Positions 32,154 to 42,246 of a stretch of 48,754 bases of DNA are shown here, in pieces. How positions within the stretch are numbered: position 1 is the first letter of the stretch; each line of letters begins with the position of its first letter. This DNA is from Collimonas fungivorans (GTDB lineage: Bacteria; Pseudomonadota; Gammaproteobacteria; Burkholderiales; Burkholderiaceae_D): the NCBI RefSeq assembly GCF_028292705.1, contig NZ_JAQGLV010000159.1:1-48754 (forward strand), in the 5' to 3' direction. The notes under the pieces are model-generated. The model did no database searches and was not told where the DNA came from. It was given only the letters and a program-made list of their open reading frames with translations. Both the position numbers and the translations under genes were made by a program.

Positions 32154-33227
32154 CTAGAAATCCTGATACATGCGGCCGACATTAAAAATCGCCGCCGGAT
32201 CGAAACTGGCTTTCAAGCGCCGGTGAATCTGCGCCAGCGCCGGCGCCAGCGGATGAAATACGCCGGCATCTTTGTCACCTCCACGGTACAGGGTGGCATG
32301 GCCGCCGGCGGCGGCAGCCGCGCTCCGGATCGCCTGCGCGTCGGTGTCGGTGAACAGCCAGCGCTGCGCCCCGCCCCACTCGACCAGCGTGGCGCCGGGC
32401 AATGCCAGCGGCGCTGCGGTCGACGGCAGCGCCAGCCGCCACAAGGGTTTCTGTGCGGCCGCCAGTGCAAAAAAGGCGTGAGTCTGCTCACGCAGCGCCT
32501 GCCAGAAATCGTCCGCATCGGCGACCGCTTCACCACCAAGGTTCTTTTCGGCAGCGCTCACCGCGGCCTGCGCGCCGGACAGGCGCAGCGTCAGCTGGCC
32601 ATCTTGCCAGCAACTGGCGGAAATCGGCAAGGGCAAGCCGCCCCACTGGTTGAGGCTGCGTATCGCCTCGGCTTCGCCCATCGTAAACCGGCGACTGCTG
32701 CTGGCGAGTGGGCGCGGCAATACTTTCAGCGAAACTTCGAGAATCAAACCAAGGGTGCCAAGCGAGCCGGCCAGCAGACGCGATACATCGTATCCCGCCA
32801 CATTCTTCATGACCTGGCCGCCGAAATGCAGGATATCGCCTTTGCCGTCCATCAGCACCGCGCCCAGCACGAAGTCGCGCAATGCGCCGACCGCCTGCCG
32901 CGACGGGCCGGACAAGCCGCTGGCGACCATGCCGCCCAGCGTAGCGGCGCTGCCGAAATGCGGCGGTTCGAATGGCAGCATCTGGTTGTGCTGCGCCAGC
33001 AGCGTTTCGATTTCGGCCAGCGGCGTGCCGCAGCGCGCGGTAATCACCAGTTCGGTCGGCTCATAATCGATGACGCCGCTGTAACCGCGCGTATCCAGCA
33101 GTTCACCCTGCACCTGCTGGCCGTACCAGCGCTTGCTGCCGCCGCCGCGGATTTCCAGCTGCCGGCGCTCTGCCGCAGCAGCGAGAATCTGCCCCTTGGC
33201 CTGCTGCTTGAATAATTCTGGATCCAT
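32154..33227 (-). CDS. glcE: Glycolate oxidase FAD-binding subunit
   Basis: IRGGGSKRWYG...ATLGGMVASGLSGPSRQAVGALRDFVLGAVLMDGKGDILHFGGQVMKNVAGYDVSRLLAGSLGTLGLILEVSLKVLP. Confidence 0.94.
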   Translation of the reverse strand: MDPELFKQQAKGQILAAAAERRQLEIRGGGSKRWYGQQVQGELLDTRGYSGVIDYEPTELVITARCGTPLAEIETLLAQHNQMLPFEPPHFGSAATLGGMVASGLSGPSRQAVGALRDFVLGAVLMDGKGDILHFGGQVMKNVAGYDVSRLLAGSLGTLGLILEVSLKVLPRPLASSSRRFTMGEAEAIRSLNQWGGLPLPISASCWQDGQLTLRLSGAQAAVSAAEKNLGGEAVADADDFWQALREQTHAFFALAAAQKPLWRLALPSTAAPLALPGATLVEWGGAQRWLFTDTDAQAIRSAAAAAGGHATLYRGGDKDAGVFHPLAPALAQIHRRLKASFDPAAIFNVGRMYQDF

Positions 33228-33243
33228 ATTGTTCTGGTCTGCT

Positions 33244-34743
33244 CTAGAAGCGGGGGAGTTCCGCAAATTTCAGCTGGCCGCGCTGCACATGCATCTTGCC
33301 GTACTCGGCGCAACGCTGCAAAGTGGGAATCGCCTTGTCCGGGTTCAACAGGAATGCAGTATCGAAGGCGCGTTTGACATTAAAGAAAGCCTCGCGCTCC
33401 AGCGGTGAAAACTGCACGCACATCGAGTTGATCTTTTCGATGCCGACGCCGTGTTCGCCCGTGATAGTGCCGCCGACGGCAACGCACAGTTCAAGGATCT
33501 CGGCGCCGAACTCTTCCGCGCGATGGAATTCGCCCGGCACATTGGCATCGAACAGAATCAGCGGATGCAGGTTGCCGTCGCCGGCATGGAACACATTGGC
33601 GCAGCGCAGGCCGTATTTGTTTTCCATCTGTTCGATGCCCAGCAGCACCTGGGCCAGGTTCTTGCGCGGGATGGTGCCGTCCATGCAGTAATAATCGGGT
33701 GAAATGCGGCCGGCTGCCGGAAAGGCATTCTTGCGGCCAGACCAGAAACGCAGGCGCTCCGCCTCGGAGGTCGAGACTTCGATGCGGGTGGCGCCGCTGG
33801 CGTTGAGCACTGCGCTCATGCGGCCGATTTCTTCTTCCACCTCTTCTGCGGTGCCGTCCGATTCGCATAACAGGATGGCGGCGGCGTCGATATCGTAGCC
33901 GGCCTTGACGAAGGGTTCCACCATGCGCGAACTGGTGCGGTCCATCATCTCCAGGCCAGCCGGGATGATGCCGGCGGCGATCACGTTGGCGACCGCGTTG
34001 CCGCTCTTCACCACGTCGTCGAACGAAGCCATGATGACGCGCGCCGCCTGCGGTTTGGGAATCAACTTGACCGTGACCTCGGTGACCACACCCAGCATGC
34101 CTTCAGAGCCGATGAAAACCGCCAGCAAGTCGAGGCCGGGCGCATCCAGCGCAGCGTTGCCGAGTTCGACCACCTCGCCTTCAATGGTCACCATCCGCAC
34201 ACGCAATACGTTATGCACGGTAAGACCGTATTTCAGGCAGTGCACGCCGCCCGAATTCTCCGCCACGTTGCCGCCGATGGTGCAGGCGATCTGCGACGAC
34301 GGGTCCGGCGCGTAATACAGGCCATGCGCGGCCGCCGCTTCGGAAATGGCCAGGTTGCGCACGCCCGGCTGCACCACCGCAGTCCGTGCATACGGATCAA
34401 GCTTGACGATGCGGGTAAATTTGGCGGTGGACAAGACCACGCCGTCGGCGATCGGCATGGCGCCGCCGGACAGCCCGGTGCCTGCGCCGCGCGGCACGAT
34501 AGGCACTTTGAGATCGCGGCAAGCCTTGAGGATGGCCACCACCTGTTCCTCGTTCTCGGGCAGCGCCACTACCATCGGTGTCTGCCGATAGGCGGCCAGG
34601 CCATCGCATTCGTAGGGCCGGGTATCTTCGATATTGGATAACAGCGCGTGTGCCGGCAGCAGCGCCCGTAAAGCACTGACTACCTGCTGTTGGCGGGCCG
34701 GGCTAAAGGTGGACTCGGCGGGCGCTGCTGTTTCCGCGTTCAT
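33244..34743 (-). CDS. glcD: Glycolate oxidase FAD-linked subunit
   Basis: VPIVPRGAGTGLSGGAMPIADGVVLSTAKFTRIV...IGGNVAENSGGVHCLKYGLTVHNVL...GEHGVGIEKI. Confidence 0.96.
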   Translation of the reverse strand: MNAETAAPAESTFSPARQQQVVSALRALLPAHALLSNIEDTRPYECDGLAAYRQTPMVVALPENEEQVVAILKACRDLKVPIVPRGAGTGLSGGAMPIADGVVLSTAKFTRIVKLDPYARTAVVQPGVRNLAISEAAAAHGLYYAPDPSSQIACTIGGNVAENSGGVHCLKYGLTVHNVLRVRMVTIEGEVVELGNAALDAPGLDLLAVFIGSEGMLGVVTEVTVKLIPKPQAARVIMASFDDVVKSGNAVANVIAAGIIPAGLEMMDRTSSRMVEPFVKAGYDIDAAAILLCESDGTAEEVEEEIGRMSAVLNASGATRIEVSTSEAERLRFWSGRKNAFPAAGRISPDYYCMDGTIPRKNLAQVLLGIEQMENKYGLRCANVFHAGDGNLHPLILFDANVPGEFHRAEEFGAEILELCVAVGGTITGEHGVGIEKINSMCVQFSPLEREAFFNVKRAFDTAFLLNPDKAIPTLQRCAEYGKMHVQRGQLKFAELPRF

Positions 34744-34898
34744 TCTATTTTCCCATTGGCAGGCTGGCTATCGGAGGGTGTGTTTTCTGTTATCGAGTAT
34801 AACGATATTGTGTTTTTTACAGAACAACTTCCTCGGATATCCGCCTGAAAAGCTTGCGCCGCGCAGGTGAAATATTTTCAGGCGGCCGGCAATGCAGC

Positions 34899-35804
34899 TC
34901 AAATGCGGCTGAAAGTATCCTTCATCCATTCGATGAAAGTCGTCACTTCCGGCCGTTCCTGCGGTTTTTGCTGGTACACCAGGTAGTAGGCATGGGGCGG
35001 CGAAGTCAGGCTGATGTCGAACAGTTGCACCACTTCCCCTTGCGCAATCATTTGCTGTGCAAAATGCTTGCGGGTCAGGCCGACGCCATGGCCATGGCGC
35101 ACCAGTTCCAGCAACAGGCCGAGGTCGTCGGCGCGCAAGCCGGAGGACGGCTCGGGCCAGTCCAGGCCGGCCGCCTGGAACCATGGCTGCCAAGGCTCCA
35201 GGGCCGAACGCAGCAGGCTTGCCTTGCGCAGGTCGGCAGGCTGGTGCAGCGGACCGACTTTCTTCAGGTATGCGGGGCTGGCGACGGCAAAGGTAGGTTC
35301 TTCGAACAGTTTCTCGGTGGTGGTGTTGGGATACTTGCCGGCGCCGAAACGCACTTCCAGGTCGCTCTCGGTCAGACTCAGGTCGTAGAGCGGCACCGAC
35401 AGGAATATCTCGACCACGATCTCGGGGTGCCGGCTGGCAAACCCGTGCAGGTGCGGAATCAGCAGCTGGCGGGCAAAAGTCGGCGGCGCGGTGATCTTGA
35501 CGCGCGGCTGCACCTGGGCGTTACGCTGCGGCAGCGGGAACTCAGTCAAGGTGCGCAAGGCGCTGCGCACCACTTCCAGGTAACGGTGGCCGAATTCGGA
35601 CAAGGTGACCGTCCTGCCTTCGCGCGAGAACAGGCGCTCGCCGACGAAATCTTCCAGCAAACGGATGCGGTGCGACAGCGCCGACGGCGTAATGCACAGC
35701 TCGTCCGCCGCCAGTGCAAATGACCGATGGCGGGCGGCGGCTTCAAACGCGGACAAGGCATGCACAGGCGGCAGGCGATTGACCAATGGGGTCTTATTCG
35801 ACAT
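34899..35804 (-). CDS. LysR-family transcriptional regulator, GcvA-like
   Basis: LPPVHALSAFEAAARHRSFALAADELCITPSALSHRIRLLEDFVGERLFSREGRTVTLSEFGHRYLEVV. Confidence 0.92.
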   Translation of the reverse strand: MSNKTPLVNRLPPVHALSAFEAAARHRSFALAADELCITPSALSHRIRLLEDFVGERLFSREGRTVTLSEFGHRYLEVVRSALRTLTEFPLPQRNAQVQPRVKITAPPTFARQLLIPHLHGFASRHPEIVVEIFLSVPLYDLSLTESDLEVRFGAGKYPNTTTEKLFEEPTFAVASPAYLKKVGPLHQPADLRKASLLRSALEPWQPWFQAAGLDWPEPSSGLRADDLGLLLELVRHGHGVGLTRKHFAQQMIAQGEVVQLFDISLTSPPHAYYLVYQQKPQERPEVTTFIEWMKDTFSRI

Positions 35805-35809
35805 TGGAC

Positions 35810-37219
35810 TTACCACCGGATTATTTTCCCGGGATTCATGATGTTCTTCGGATCAAATGCATGTTTCAGCGCACGCATGGTGGCGATCGCTTCCACCCCA
35901 TGCTCTTCAATCAGGAAATCGATCTTGTGCAGGCCGACGCCATGCTCGCCGGTGCAAGTGCCGTCCATGCCGATGGCGCGGCTGACCATGCGCGCATTGA
36001 CGCCCTCGGCGCGCGCAATGTCGGCGGCATCGTCGGGATCGACCAGCATCTGCACATGGAAATTGCCGTCGCCGACATGGCCGATGATCGAATACACCAT
36101 GCCGTTGGCCTCGCAATCGGCCTTGGTCTCGAGGATGCATTCCGCCAGGCGCGAGATCGGCACGCAGCAATCGGTGGAAATCGCGCGGCTGCCGGGGCGC
36201 AATTGCAGCAAGGCGAAATAGGCGTTGTGACGCGCGGTCCATAAGCGCGAACGGTCTTCCGGCCGGGTCGCCCATTCGAAACCTACAGCGTGATGTTCAG
36301 CCACCACCGCCTGCACCAGCTCCGCCTGTTCCTTGACGCCATTCTCGCTGCCGTGGAATTCAAACAGCAGCAGCGGTTGTTCCGGCAGCGCCAGCTTGGA
36401 ATGCGCATTGATGGCGCGCACGCCGTTTTCATCCAGCAGCTCTACCCTGGCCACCGGCACGCCCAGCTGTATGGTCTGGATCACGGCGTTGACGGCGTCG
36501 GCGATGTTCTGGAACGAACAGACCGCGGCGGAAATGGCTTCCGGTTGCGGATAGAGCTTGACGGTCACTTCGGTGATCACGCCCAGCGTGCCTTCGCTGC
36601 CGACGAAGATGCGCGTCAGGTCGTAGCCTGCCGCCGATTTTTTGGCGCGGGTGCCGGTCTTGATGATGCGGCCGTCGGCGGTCACCACCGTCAGCGCCAG
36701 CGTGTTCTCGCGCATGCTGCCGTAGCGTACGGCGTTGGTGCCGGAAGCGCGGGTCGCCGCCATGCCGCCGATCGAGGCATCGGCGCCGGGATCGATGGGA
36801 AAGAACAGGCCGCTGTCCTTGATCTCGTGGTTCAGCTGCTTGCGGGTGACGCCGGTCTGCACCGTCGCCGTCAGGTCCTCGGCATGGATCGCCAGCAAGC
36901 GGTTCATGCGCGACAGGTCGATGGAAATCCCGCCTTGCAGCGCCAGCACATGGCCTTCCAGCGAAGTGCCGCTGCCGAAAGGAATCACCGGGACCACATA
37001 TTCGCTGCACAGCTTGACCAGCGCGGCCACCTCTTCGGTCGATTCGACGAATACCACGGCATCCGGCAGCATGGGGTCATACGAAGAGGCATCGCGGCCA
37101 TGATGTTCGCGCATCGCCACGGCGGTCGAGAAACGTTCGCCAAACAGGGCGCCGAGGGTGGCAAGCAAGGCGTCGGGCAACGGTTTCTTCAGGGCGGCGA
37201 GATCGGCTATGTGATTCAT
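35810..37219 (-). CDS. FAD-linked oxidase, D-lactate dehydrogenase (cytochrome)-like
   Basis: VVPVIPFGSGTSLEGHVLALQGGISIDLSRMNRLL...DPGADASIGGMAATRASGTNAVRYGSMRENTLALTVVTADG...GEHGVGLHKIDFL. Confidence 0.9.
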   Translation of the reverse strand: MNHIADLAALKKPLPDALLATLGALFGERFSTAVAMREHHGRDASSYDPMLPDAVVFVESTEEVAALVKLCSEYVVPVIPFGSGTSLEGHVLALQGGISIDLSRMNRLLAIHAEDLTATVQTGVTRKQLNHEIKDSGLFFPIDPGADASIGGMAATRASGTNAVRYGSMRENTLALTVVTADGRIIKTGTRAKKSAAGYDLTRIFVGSEGTLGVITEVTVKLYPQPEAISAAVCSFQNIADAVNAVIQTIQLGVPVARVELLDENGVRAINAHSKLALPEQPLLLFEFHGSENGVKEQAELVQAVVAEHHAVGFEWATRPEDRSRLWTARHNAYFALLQLRPGSRAISTDCCVPISRLAECILETKADCEANGMVYSIIGHVGDGNFHVQMLVDPDDAADIARAEGVNARMVSRAIGMDGTCTGEHGVGLHKIDFLIEEHGVEAIATMRALKHAFDPKNIMNPGKIIRW

Positions 37220-37329
37220 TGGAAGGTCTCCTTATCCTCTGAATTTTACTCTGCGGGACCGCGCTCTGCTGGTGTAAAGTACAAGCACCCGCATTCCACC
37301 CCGAACCAACCGGAAAAAAGCAGAAAAAC

Positions 37330-37887
37330 ATGGGCAACCGACTCTCGAAGATCGCCACGCGCACCGGCGACAAAGGCACGACCGGCCTCGGCGACGGCAG
37401 CCGCACCGACAAGGACAGCCTGCGCATCCAGGCCATCGGCGATGTCGACGAGCTGAATTCGCAACTGGGCCTGCTGCTGTGCGAACAACTGGCCGTGGGA
37501 CTGCGCGAAGCATTGCTATCGATACAACACGATCTGTTCGATCTCGGCGGCGAACTGTGCATTCCCGGTTATGCGCTGGTCAGCGCGGCGCAGGTGGCCC
37601 GGCTCGACGACCTGCTGGAAAAATACAATGCCGACCTGCCGCCGCTCAAGGATTTCATCCTGCCGGGCGGCAACCGCCCGGCGGCGCTGGCGCATGTCTG
37701 CCGCACGGTCTGCCGGCGCGCAGAACGCAGCATCGTCAGCCTGGGCAAGAGTGAAACGGTGAATGAGGCAGTGCGGCAGTATGTGAACCGCCTGTCGGAC
37801 TTGCTGTTCGTGCTGTCGCGGGTGCTGAACCGCGCGGATGGCGGCAGCGATGTGCTGTGGCAGAAGGACCGCTTGCGCGATACGTAA
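37330..37887 (+). CDS. Cob(I)yrinic acid a,c-diamide adenosyltransferase, PduO type
   Basis: MGNRLSKIATRTGDKGTTGLGDGSRTDKDSLRIQAIGDVDELNSQLGLLL...FILPGGNRPAALAHVCRTVCRRAER. Confidence 0.94.
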   Translation: MGNRLSKIATRTGDKGTTGLGDGSRTDKDSLRIQAIGDVDELNSQLGLLLCEQLAVGLREALLSIQHDLFDLGGELCIPGYALVSAAQVARLDDLLEKYNADLPPLKDFILPGGNRPAALAHVCRTVCRRAERSIVSLGKSETVNEAVRQYVNRLSDLLFVLSRVLNRADGGSDVLWQKDRLRDT

Positions 37888-37943
37888 AAGAACGGGATGA
37901 GGCCGCAATCGACATCATCCCGCCCGCTTTGGATCAATCGCGC

Positions 37944-38747
37944 TTATTTGCTCCGCTTGTCGTGTTCGATCAATGCATACGCCGAATGGTTGTGGATAGA
38001 CTCGAAGTTTTCCGCTTCCAGCACATAGGCCAGCACCCGCGGCTCGTTGTTCAGGGCCACCGCGACGTCGCGCACCAGGTCTTCGACGAACTTCGGATTT
38101 TCATAAGCGCGCTCGGTCACGTATTTTTCGTCCGGGCGCTTCAGCAGGCCGAACAGTTCGCATGACGCCTGCGCTTCGATCTTCGCGATCAGCTCGTCGA
38201 CCTGGATCTCGCCGTCCAGCACTGCGTTGACGGTGATGTGCGAGCGCTGGTTGTGTGCGCCGTAGGCAGAAATCTGCTTCGAGCAAGGGCACAGGCTGGT
38301 CACCGGCACCAGCACTTTCAACGTGATTTCCAGCTGGCCCTGGCTGATCTCGCCGGTCAGGCCCACTTCGTAATCCATCAGGCTCTGCACGCCGGAGACC
38401 GGCGCTGTCTTGTTGATGAAATACGGGAAAGTCAGCTCGATGCGGCCGCGTTCGGCGTCCAGCAGGGTCACCATCTTGCGCATCAGGTCGCCGAACGAAG
38501 CAACATCCAGCGGCCCTTGCAGGCCTTCCAGCAAGGCGATGAAGCGCGACATGTGGGTGCCCTTCTGCTGTTCCGGCAGATGCACGTACATGTTCCAGCT
38601 GCCGATGGTCGGCTGCGCGGTGGCCGCGGTGCGCACGGTCACCGGATAACGCACGCCTTTTACGCCAACGCGCTGGATCGCCAGGTGGCGGGTGTCGACG
38701 CTGCTTTGCACGTCTGGAATCGTCAGATTGTGGTCACGAGTATTCAT
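37944..38747 (-). CDS. folE2: GTP cyclohydrolase IB (FolE2)
   Basis: [36 protein letters not shown]...[29 protein letters not shown]. Confidence 0.95.
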   Translation of the reverse strand: MNTRDHNLTIPDVQSSVDTRHLAIQRVGVKGVRYPVTVRTAATAQPTIGSWNMYVHLPEQQKGTHMSRFIALLEGLQGPLDVASFGDLMRKMVTLLDAERGRIELTFPYFINKTAPVSGVQSLMDYEVGLTGEISQGQLEITLKVLVPVTSLCPCSKQISAYGAHNQRSHITVNAVLDGEIQVDELIAKIEAQASCELFGLLKRPDEKYVTERAYENPKFVEDLVRDVAVALNNEPRVLAYVLEAENFESIHNHSAYALIEHDKRSK

Positions 38748-38912
38748 GCTTAACCTTTGAATGAAAGATCGCATGGGAGCGATCTGGTCCCGCTGCGCCT
38801 GCTTGCTCGGCAGGCGAACCGGGATGATTGGATATTGGTGGCTTGAGCGCTGCCGCCTCGGCGGCAGCGTCCTGGCTGGAATTGCTTGAGAACGGCAGGC
38901 GGCCAGGCCTGC

Positions 38913-40784
38913 TTAATTCTGGTTGACGACCAGGCGCGGCTGGTCCTTGCCGAAGCGCTGGCGTATCGATGCAGCGATACCTTCCGCATTCAGGCCGCAT
39001 TGCGCCAGCAGCTGGCCGACGTCGCCATGGTCTATAAATCGGTCCGGCAAGCCCAAATTCAAGAGCGGCTTGACGCATCCTGCCGCCGCCAGCGCTTCCG
39101 CTACCGCAGAGCCGGCGCCGCCCATGATGGAACCTTCCTCTACCGTGACCAGCGCATCGTGGCTTTGCGCCAGCTCCAGCACCAGGTCGACGTCCAGCGG
39201 CTTGATGAAACGCATGTTGACAACCGTGGCGTCGAGCAGTTCGCCCGCTGCCACGCTTGGCGCCAGCATCGAACCGAAAGCCAGGATCGCTACGCTCTGC
39301 CCTTGCCGCCTGATTTCGCCTTTACCCAAAGGCAATGTGGTCAATTCCGGAACGATGGCGGCGCCGATGCCGGCCCCGCGCGGATAACGCACCGCCGCCG
39401 GGCCGTTGTAGTGATACGCGGTCGACAGCATCTGGCGGCATTCGTTTTCGTCGGATGCCGCCATCACCACCATGTTAGGGATGCAGCGCAGGTACGCCAT
39501 GTCGTAGTTGCCGGCATGGGTAGCGCCGTCGGCGCCGACCAGGCCGGAACGGTCGAGCGCAAAGGTCACGTCCAGGTTCTGCAGCGCCACGTCATGGATC
39601 AGCTGGTCGTAGGCGCGCTGCAGGAAAGTCGAGTAGATCGCCACTACCGGTTTCAGCCCTTCGCAAGCCAGGCCAGCGGCGAAAGTGACCGCATGCTGCT
39701 CGGCGATGCCGACGTCGTAGAAACGTTGCGGAAAGCGCTGGGCGAAAGTATCCAGGCCGGATCCGCCCGACATCGCCGGGGTGATGCCGATCAGCTTGTC
39801 GTCTTGCGCCGCCATGTCGCACAGCCAGTCGCCGAATACCTGGGTGTAGGTCATCTTGCTGACCGTGGCCGGCTTGATGCCTTCGGCCGGGTTGAACTTG
39901 CCGGGGCCGTGATACAGCACCGGGTCGGCTTCCGCCAGCTTGTAGCCCTGGCCCTTCTTGGTCACCACGTGCAGGAACTGCGGCCCCTTCAGGTTCTTCA
40001 GGTTTTGCAAGGTCGGGATCAGCGATTCCAGGTCGTGGCCGTCGATCGGGCCGATGTAGTTGAAACCGAATTCTTCAAACATGGTGGCAGGCACCACCAT
40101 GCCTTTGGCGTGTTCTTCGAAACGCTTGGCCAGTTGCCGCATCGGGCCTGGCAGTATCGACTTGCCGACGTTCTTGGCTTGCGCATAGAACTGCCCCGAC
40201 ATCAGGCGCGCCAGGTAGCGGTTGAGGGCGCCGACCGGCGGCGAGATCGACATGTCGTTGTCGTTCAGGATCACCAGCATGTTGATGTCGTCATACACGC
40301 CCGCATTGTTCATGGCTTCGAACACCATGCCGGCAGTCATGGCGCCGTCGCCGATCACGGCAATCGCGTGGCGGTCGGTTTCGCCTTTGGTCTTGGCGGC
40401 CAGCGCCATGCCCAGCACGGCGGAAATCGAGGTCGATGAATGGGCGGTGCCGAAGGTGTCGTATTCGCTCTCGCTACGGCGCGGGAAACCGGAAATGCCA
40501 TCGTGCTGGCGCAGCGTGTGCATGCGGTCGCGGCGGCCGGTCAGGATCTTGTGCGGATAGGTCTGGTGGCCGACATCCCACACCACGCGGTCTTCCGGCG
40601 TGTTGAAAACGTAGTGCAGCGCGATTGTCAGTTCCACCGTGCCCAGGTTGGACGACAGGTGGCCGCCGGTCTGCGCCACCGATTCGATGACAAATTCGCG
40701 CAGCTCGTCGGCCAGCGGCCTGAGTTGCGCCCGCGTCAGTTTGCGCAGGTCTGCCGGGCTGTCGATTGTGTTGAGTAGTTCCAT
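38913..40784 (-). CDS. dxs: 1-deoxy-D-xylulose-5-phosphate synthase
   Basis: [46 protein letters not shown]...[18 protein letters not shown]...[33 protein letters not shown]. Confidence 0.97.
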   Translation of the reverse strand: MELLNTIDSPADLRKLTRAQLRPLADELREFVIESVAQTGGHLSSNLGTVELTIALHYVFNTPEDRVVWDVGHQTYPHKILTGRRDRMHTLRQHDGISGFPRRSESEYDTFGTAHSSTSISAVLGMALAAKTKGETDRHAIAVIGDGAMTAGMVFEAMNNAGVYDDINMLVILNDNDMSISPPVGALNRYLARLMSGQFYAQAKNVGKSILPGPMRQLAKRFEEHAKGMVVPATMFEEFGFNYIGPIDGHDLESLIPTLQNLKNLKGPQFLHVVTKKGQGYKLAEADPVLYHGPGKFNPAEGIKPATVSKMTYTQVFGDWLCDMAAQDDKLIGITPAMSGGSGLDTFAQRFPQRFYDVGIAEQHAVTFAAGLACEGLKPVVAIYSTFLQRAYDQLIHDVALQNLDVTFALDRSGLVGADGATHAGNYDMAYLRCIPNMVVMAASDENECRQMLSTAYHYNGPAAVRYPRGAGIGAAIVPELTTLPLGKGEIRRQGQSVAILAFGSMLAPSVAAGELLDATVVNMRFIKPLDVDLVLELAQSHDALVTVEEGSIMGGAGSAVAEALAAAGCVKPLLNLGLPDRFIDHGDVGQLLAQCGLNAEGIAASIRQRFGKDQPRLVVNQN

Positions 40785-40800
40785 ATCTAAGCCTTCTGTT

Positions 40801-41760
40801 CTAAGCCTTGCGTTGCACGATCAAATCCGCCAGCTCGCGCAGGCGGCGTGCCTTGTTCCCAAAGATCGCAAGCGCCTGGTGGGCGTCGTTGCGTAATTTT
40901 TCTGCCAGCGCCTGCGATTCCGGCAAACCCAGGATCGAGACATAAGTCGGCTTGTTGTCGGCGGCATCCTTGCCGGCGGTTTTCCCCAGCGTCGCGGAAT
41001 CCGCGGTGGCGTCAAGGATATCGTCCACCACCTGGAACGCCAGGCCGATGGCGGTGCCATAGGCTTCCAGCGCCTGGATTTCAGCCGGCGCCAAGGCCTT
41101 GCCGCCCCATGCTCCCAGCAATACCGAAGCGCGCAACAAGGCGCCGGTTTTCAGCTTGTGCATCTGTTCCAGCTCTGCCAGCGACAGGTTGAGGCCGACG
41201 CTGGCCAGGTCGATCGCCTGGCCGCCGCACATGCCGAGCGAACCGGAGGCTTGCGCCAGCAGGCGCAGCATGACGATCTGGCGCGCCGAATCAATTTCCG
41301 CGCCGATTTCCGCGCCGGCTTCGGCCAGCACCACGAATGCCTGCGACTGCAAGGCGTCGCCCACCAGCAAGGCGGTCGCTTCATCGTATTGCACATGCAC
41401 GGTAGGTTTGCCGCGGCGCAAGGCGTCATCGTCCATGCAGGGCATGTCGTCGTGCACCAGCGAATAAGCGTGGATCATTTCGACTGCGGCGGCGGCGCGC
41501 TGGGCAATGGTGAGCGGCGTTGCAAACAGTTCCCCGGCGGCAAATACCAGCAAGGGACGGACCCGTTTGCCGCCATCCAGCACGGCATAGCGCATGGCCT
41601 GGTGCAGCCTGGCCGGGATACTGGTTTCGGCCGGCAAAAACTGCCCAAGAGCAACTTCCATATCAAGCTGCACCTGACGCATCCAGGCGGCGAAAGCCAG
41701 CTCCGGGGCCAGGCTTGATGCCGGGTTTGGTGTCGGGTTTGACAATTGCGCTGCGGTCAT
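40801..41760 (-). CDS. ispA: Farnesyl/geranyl diphosphate synthase
   Basis: [19 protein letters not shown]...[24 protein letters not shown]...[37 protein letters not shown]. Confidence 0.96.
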   Translation of the reverse strand: MTAAQLSNPTPNPASSLAPELAFAAWMRQVQLDMEVALGQFLPAETSIPARLHQAMRYAVLDGGKRVRPLLVFAAGELFATPLTIAQRAAAAVEMIHAYSLVHDDMPCMDDDALRRGKPTVHVQYDEATALLVGDALQSQAFVVLAEAGAEIGAEIDSARQIVMLRLLAQASGSLGMCGGQAIDLASVGLNLSLAELEQMHKLKTGALLRASVLLGAWGGKALAPAEIQALEAYGTAIGLAFQVVDDILDATADSATLGKTAGKDAADNKPTYVSILGLPESQALAEKLRNDAHQALAIFGNKARRLRELADLIVQRKA

Positions 41761-42023
41761 TCGTCGGCCCCGCTGCTATGGTCTTTCAAGGCTTCACCGG
41801 CAAAGGGTTTGAGCATGTCGCCTTCCAGCACTTTGACCTGGCTGTCGACCTTTTCGAGTTGCACGGCGCAAAACTTGACCAGCTCCGATCCTCGTTTATA
41901 GGCGGCGACGGATGCTTCCAGCGGCAACTCGCCAGCTTCCATTTGGGCGACCAGTTGCTCCAGCTCGGCCATCGCTTGTTCGAACGAGGCAGGGCTGCTG
42001 GCGGAAATCGGATTTTTTGGCAT
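41757..42023 (-). CDS. xseB: Exodeoxyribonuclease VII small subunit
   Basis: SFEQAMAELEQLVAQMEAGELPLEASVAAYKRGSELVKFCAVQLEKVDSQVKVLEGD; ATGA overlap with ispA. Confidence 0.94.
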   Translation of the reverse strand: MPKNPISASSPASFEQAMAELEQLVAQMEAGELPLEASVAAYKRGSELVKFCAVQLEKVDSQVKVLEGDMLKPFAGEALKDHSSGADE

Positions 42024-42246
42024 AGTGGCTATAAATAGTTTAGTTCGCTATTTTAGAGCAAAGCTCTATAAGCCGTTGAAATTCGAGGGCTTTATCTGGA
42101 TAAAAAGCGTAAAACAGCGCCAAAATTGGCATTTTTATGGGATAATCCTCGGTTCTGTCCAAAATTTCCGTTTCATATTATTTGAACACAGGTTTTTGCG
42201 GATTCTTTCTCTCTTAGGTTGATACAACACATTTGGGGGTGGAGGG

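Noticed and set aside
38886-40439. 517-aa plus-strand ORF antisense to dxs
   Set aside because: Shadow ORF with no domain; dxs is clear on the minus strand.
42025-42222. 65-aa ORF in the xseB-Rieske gap
   Set aside because: No plausible RBS or domain; AT-rich intergenic promoter region is the simpler explanation.
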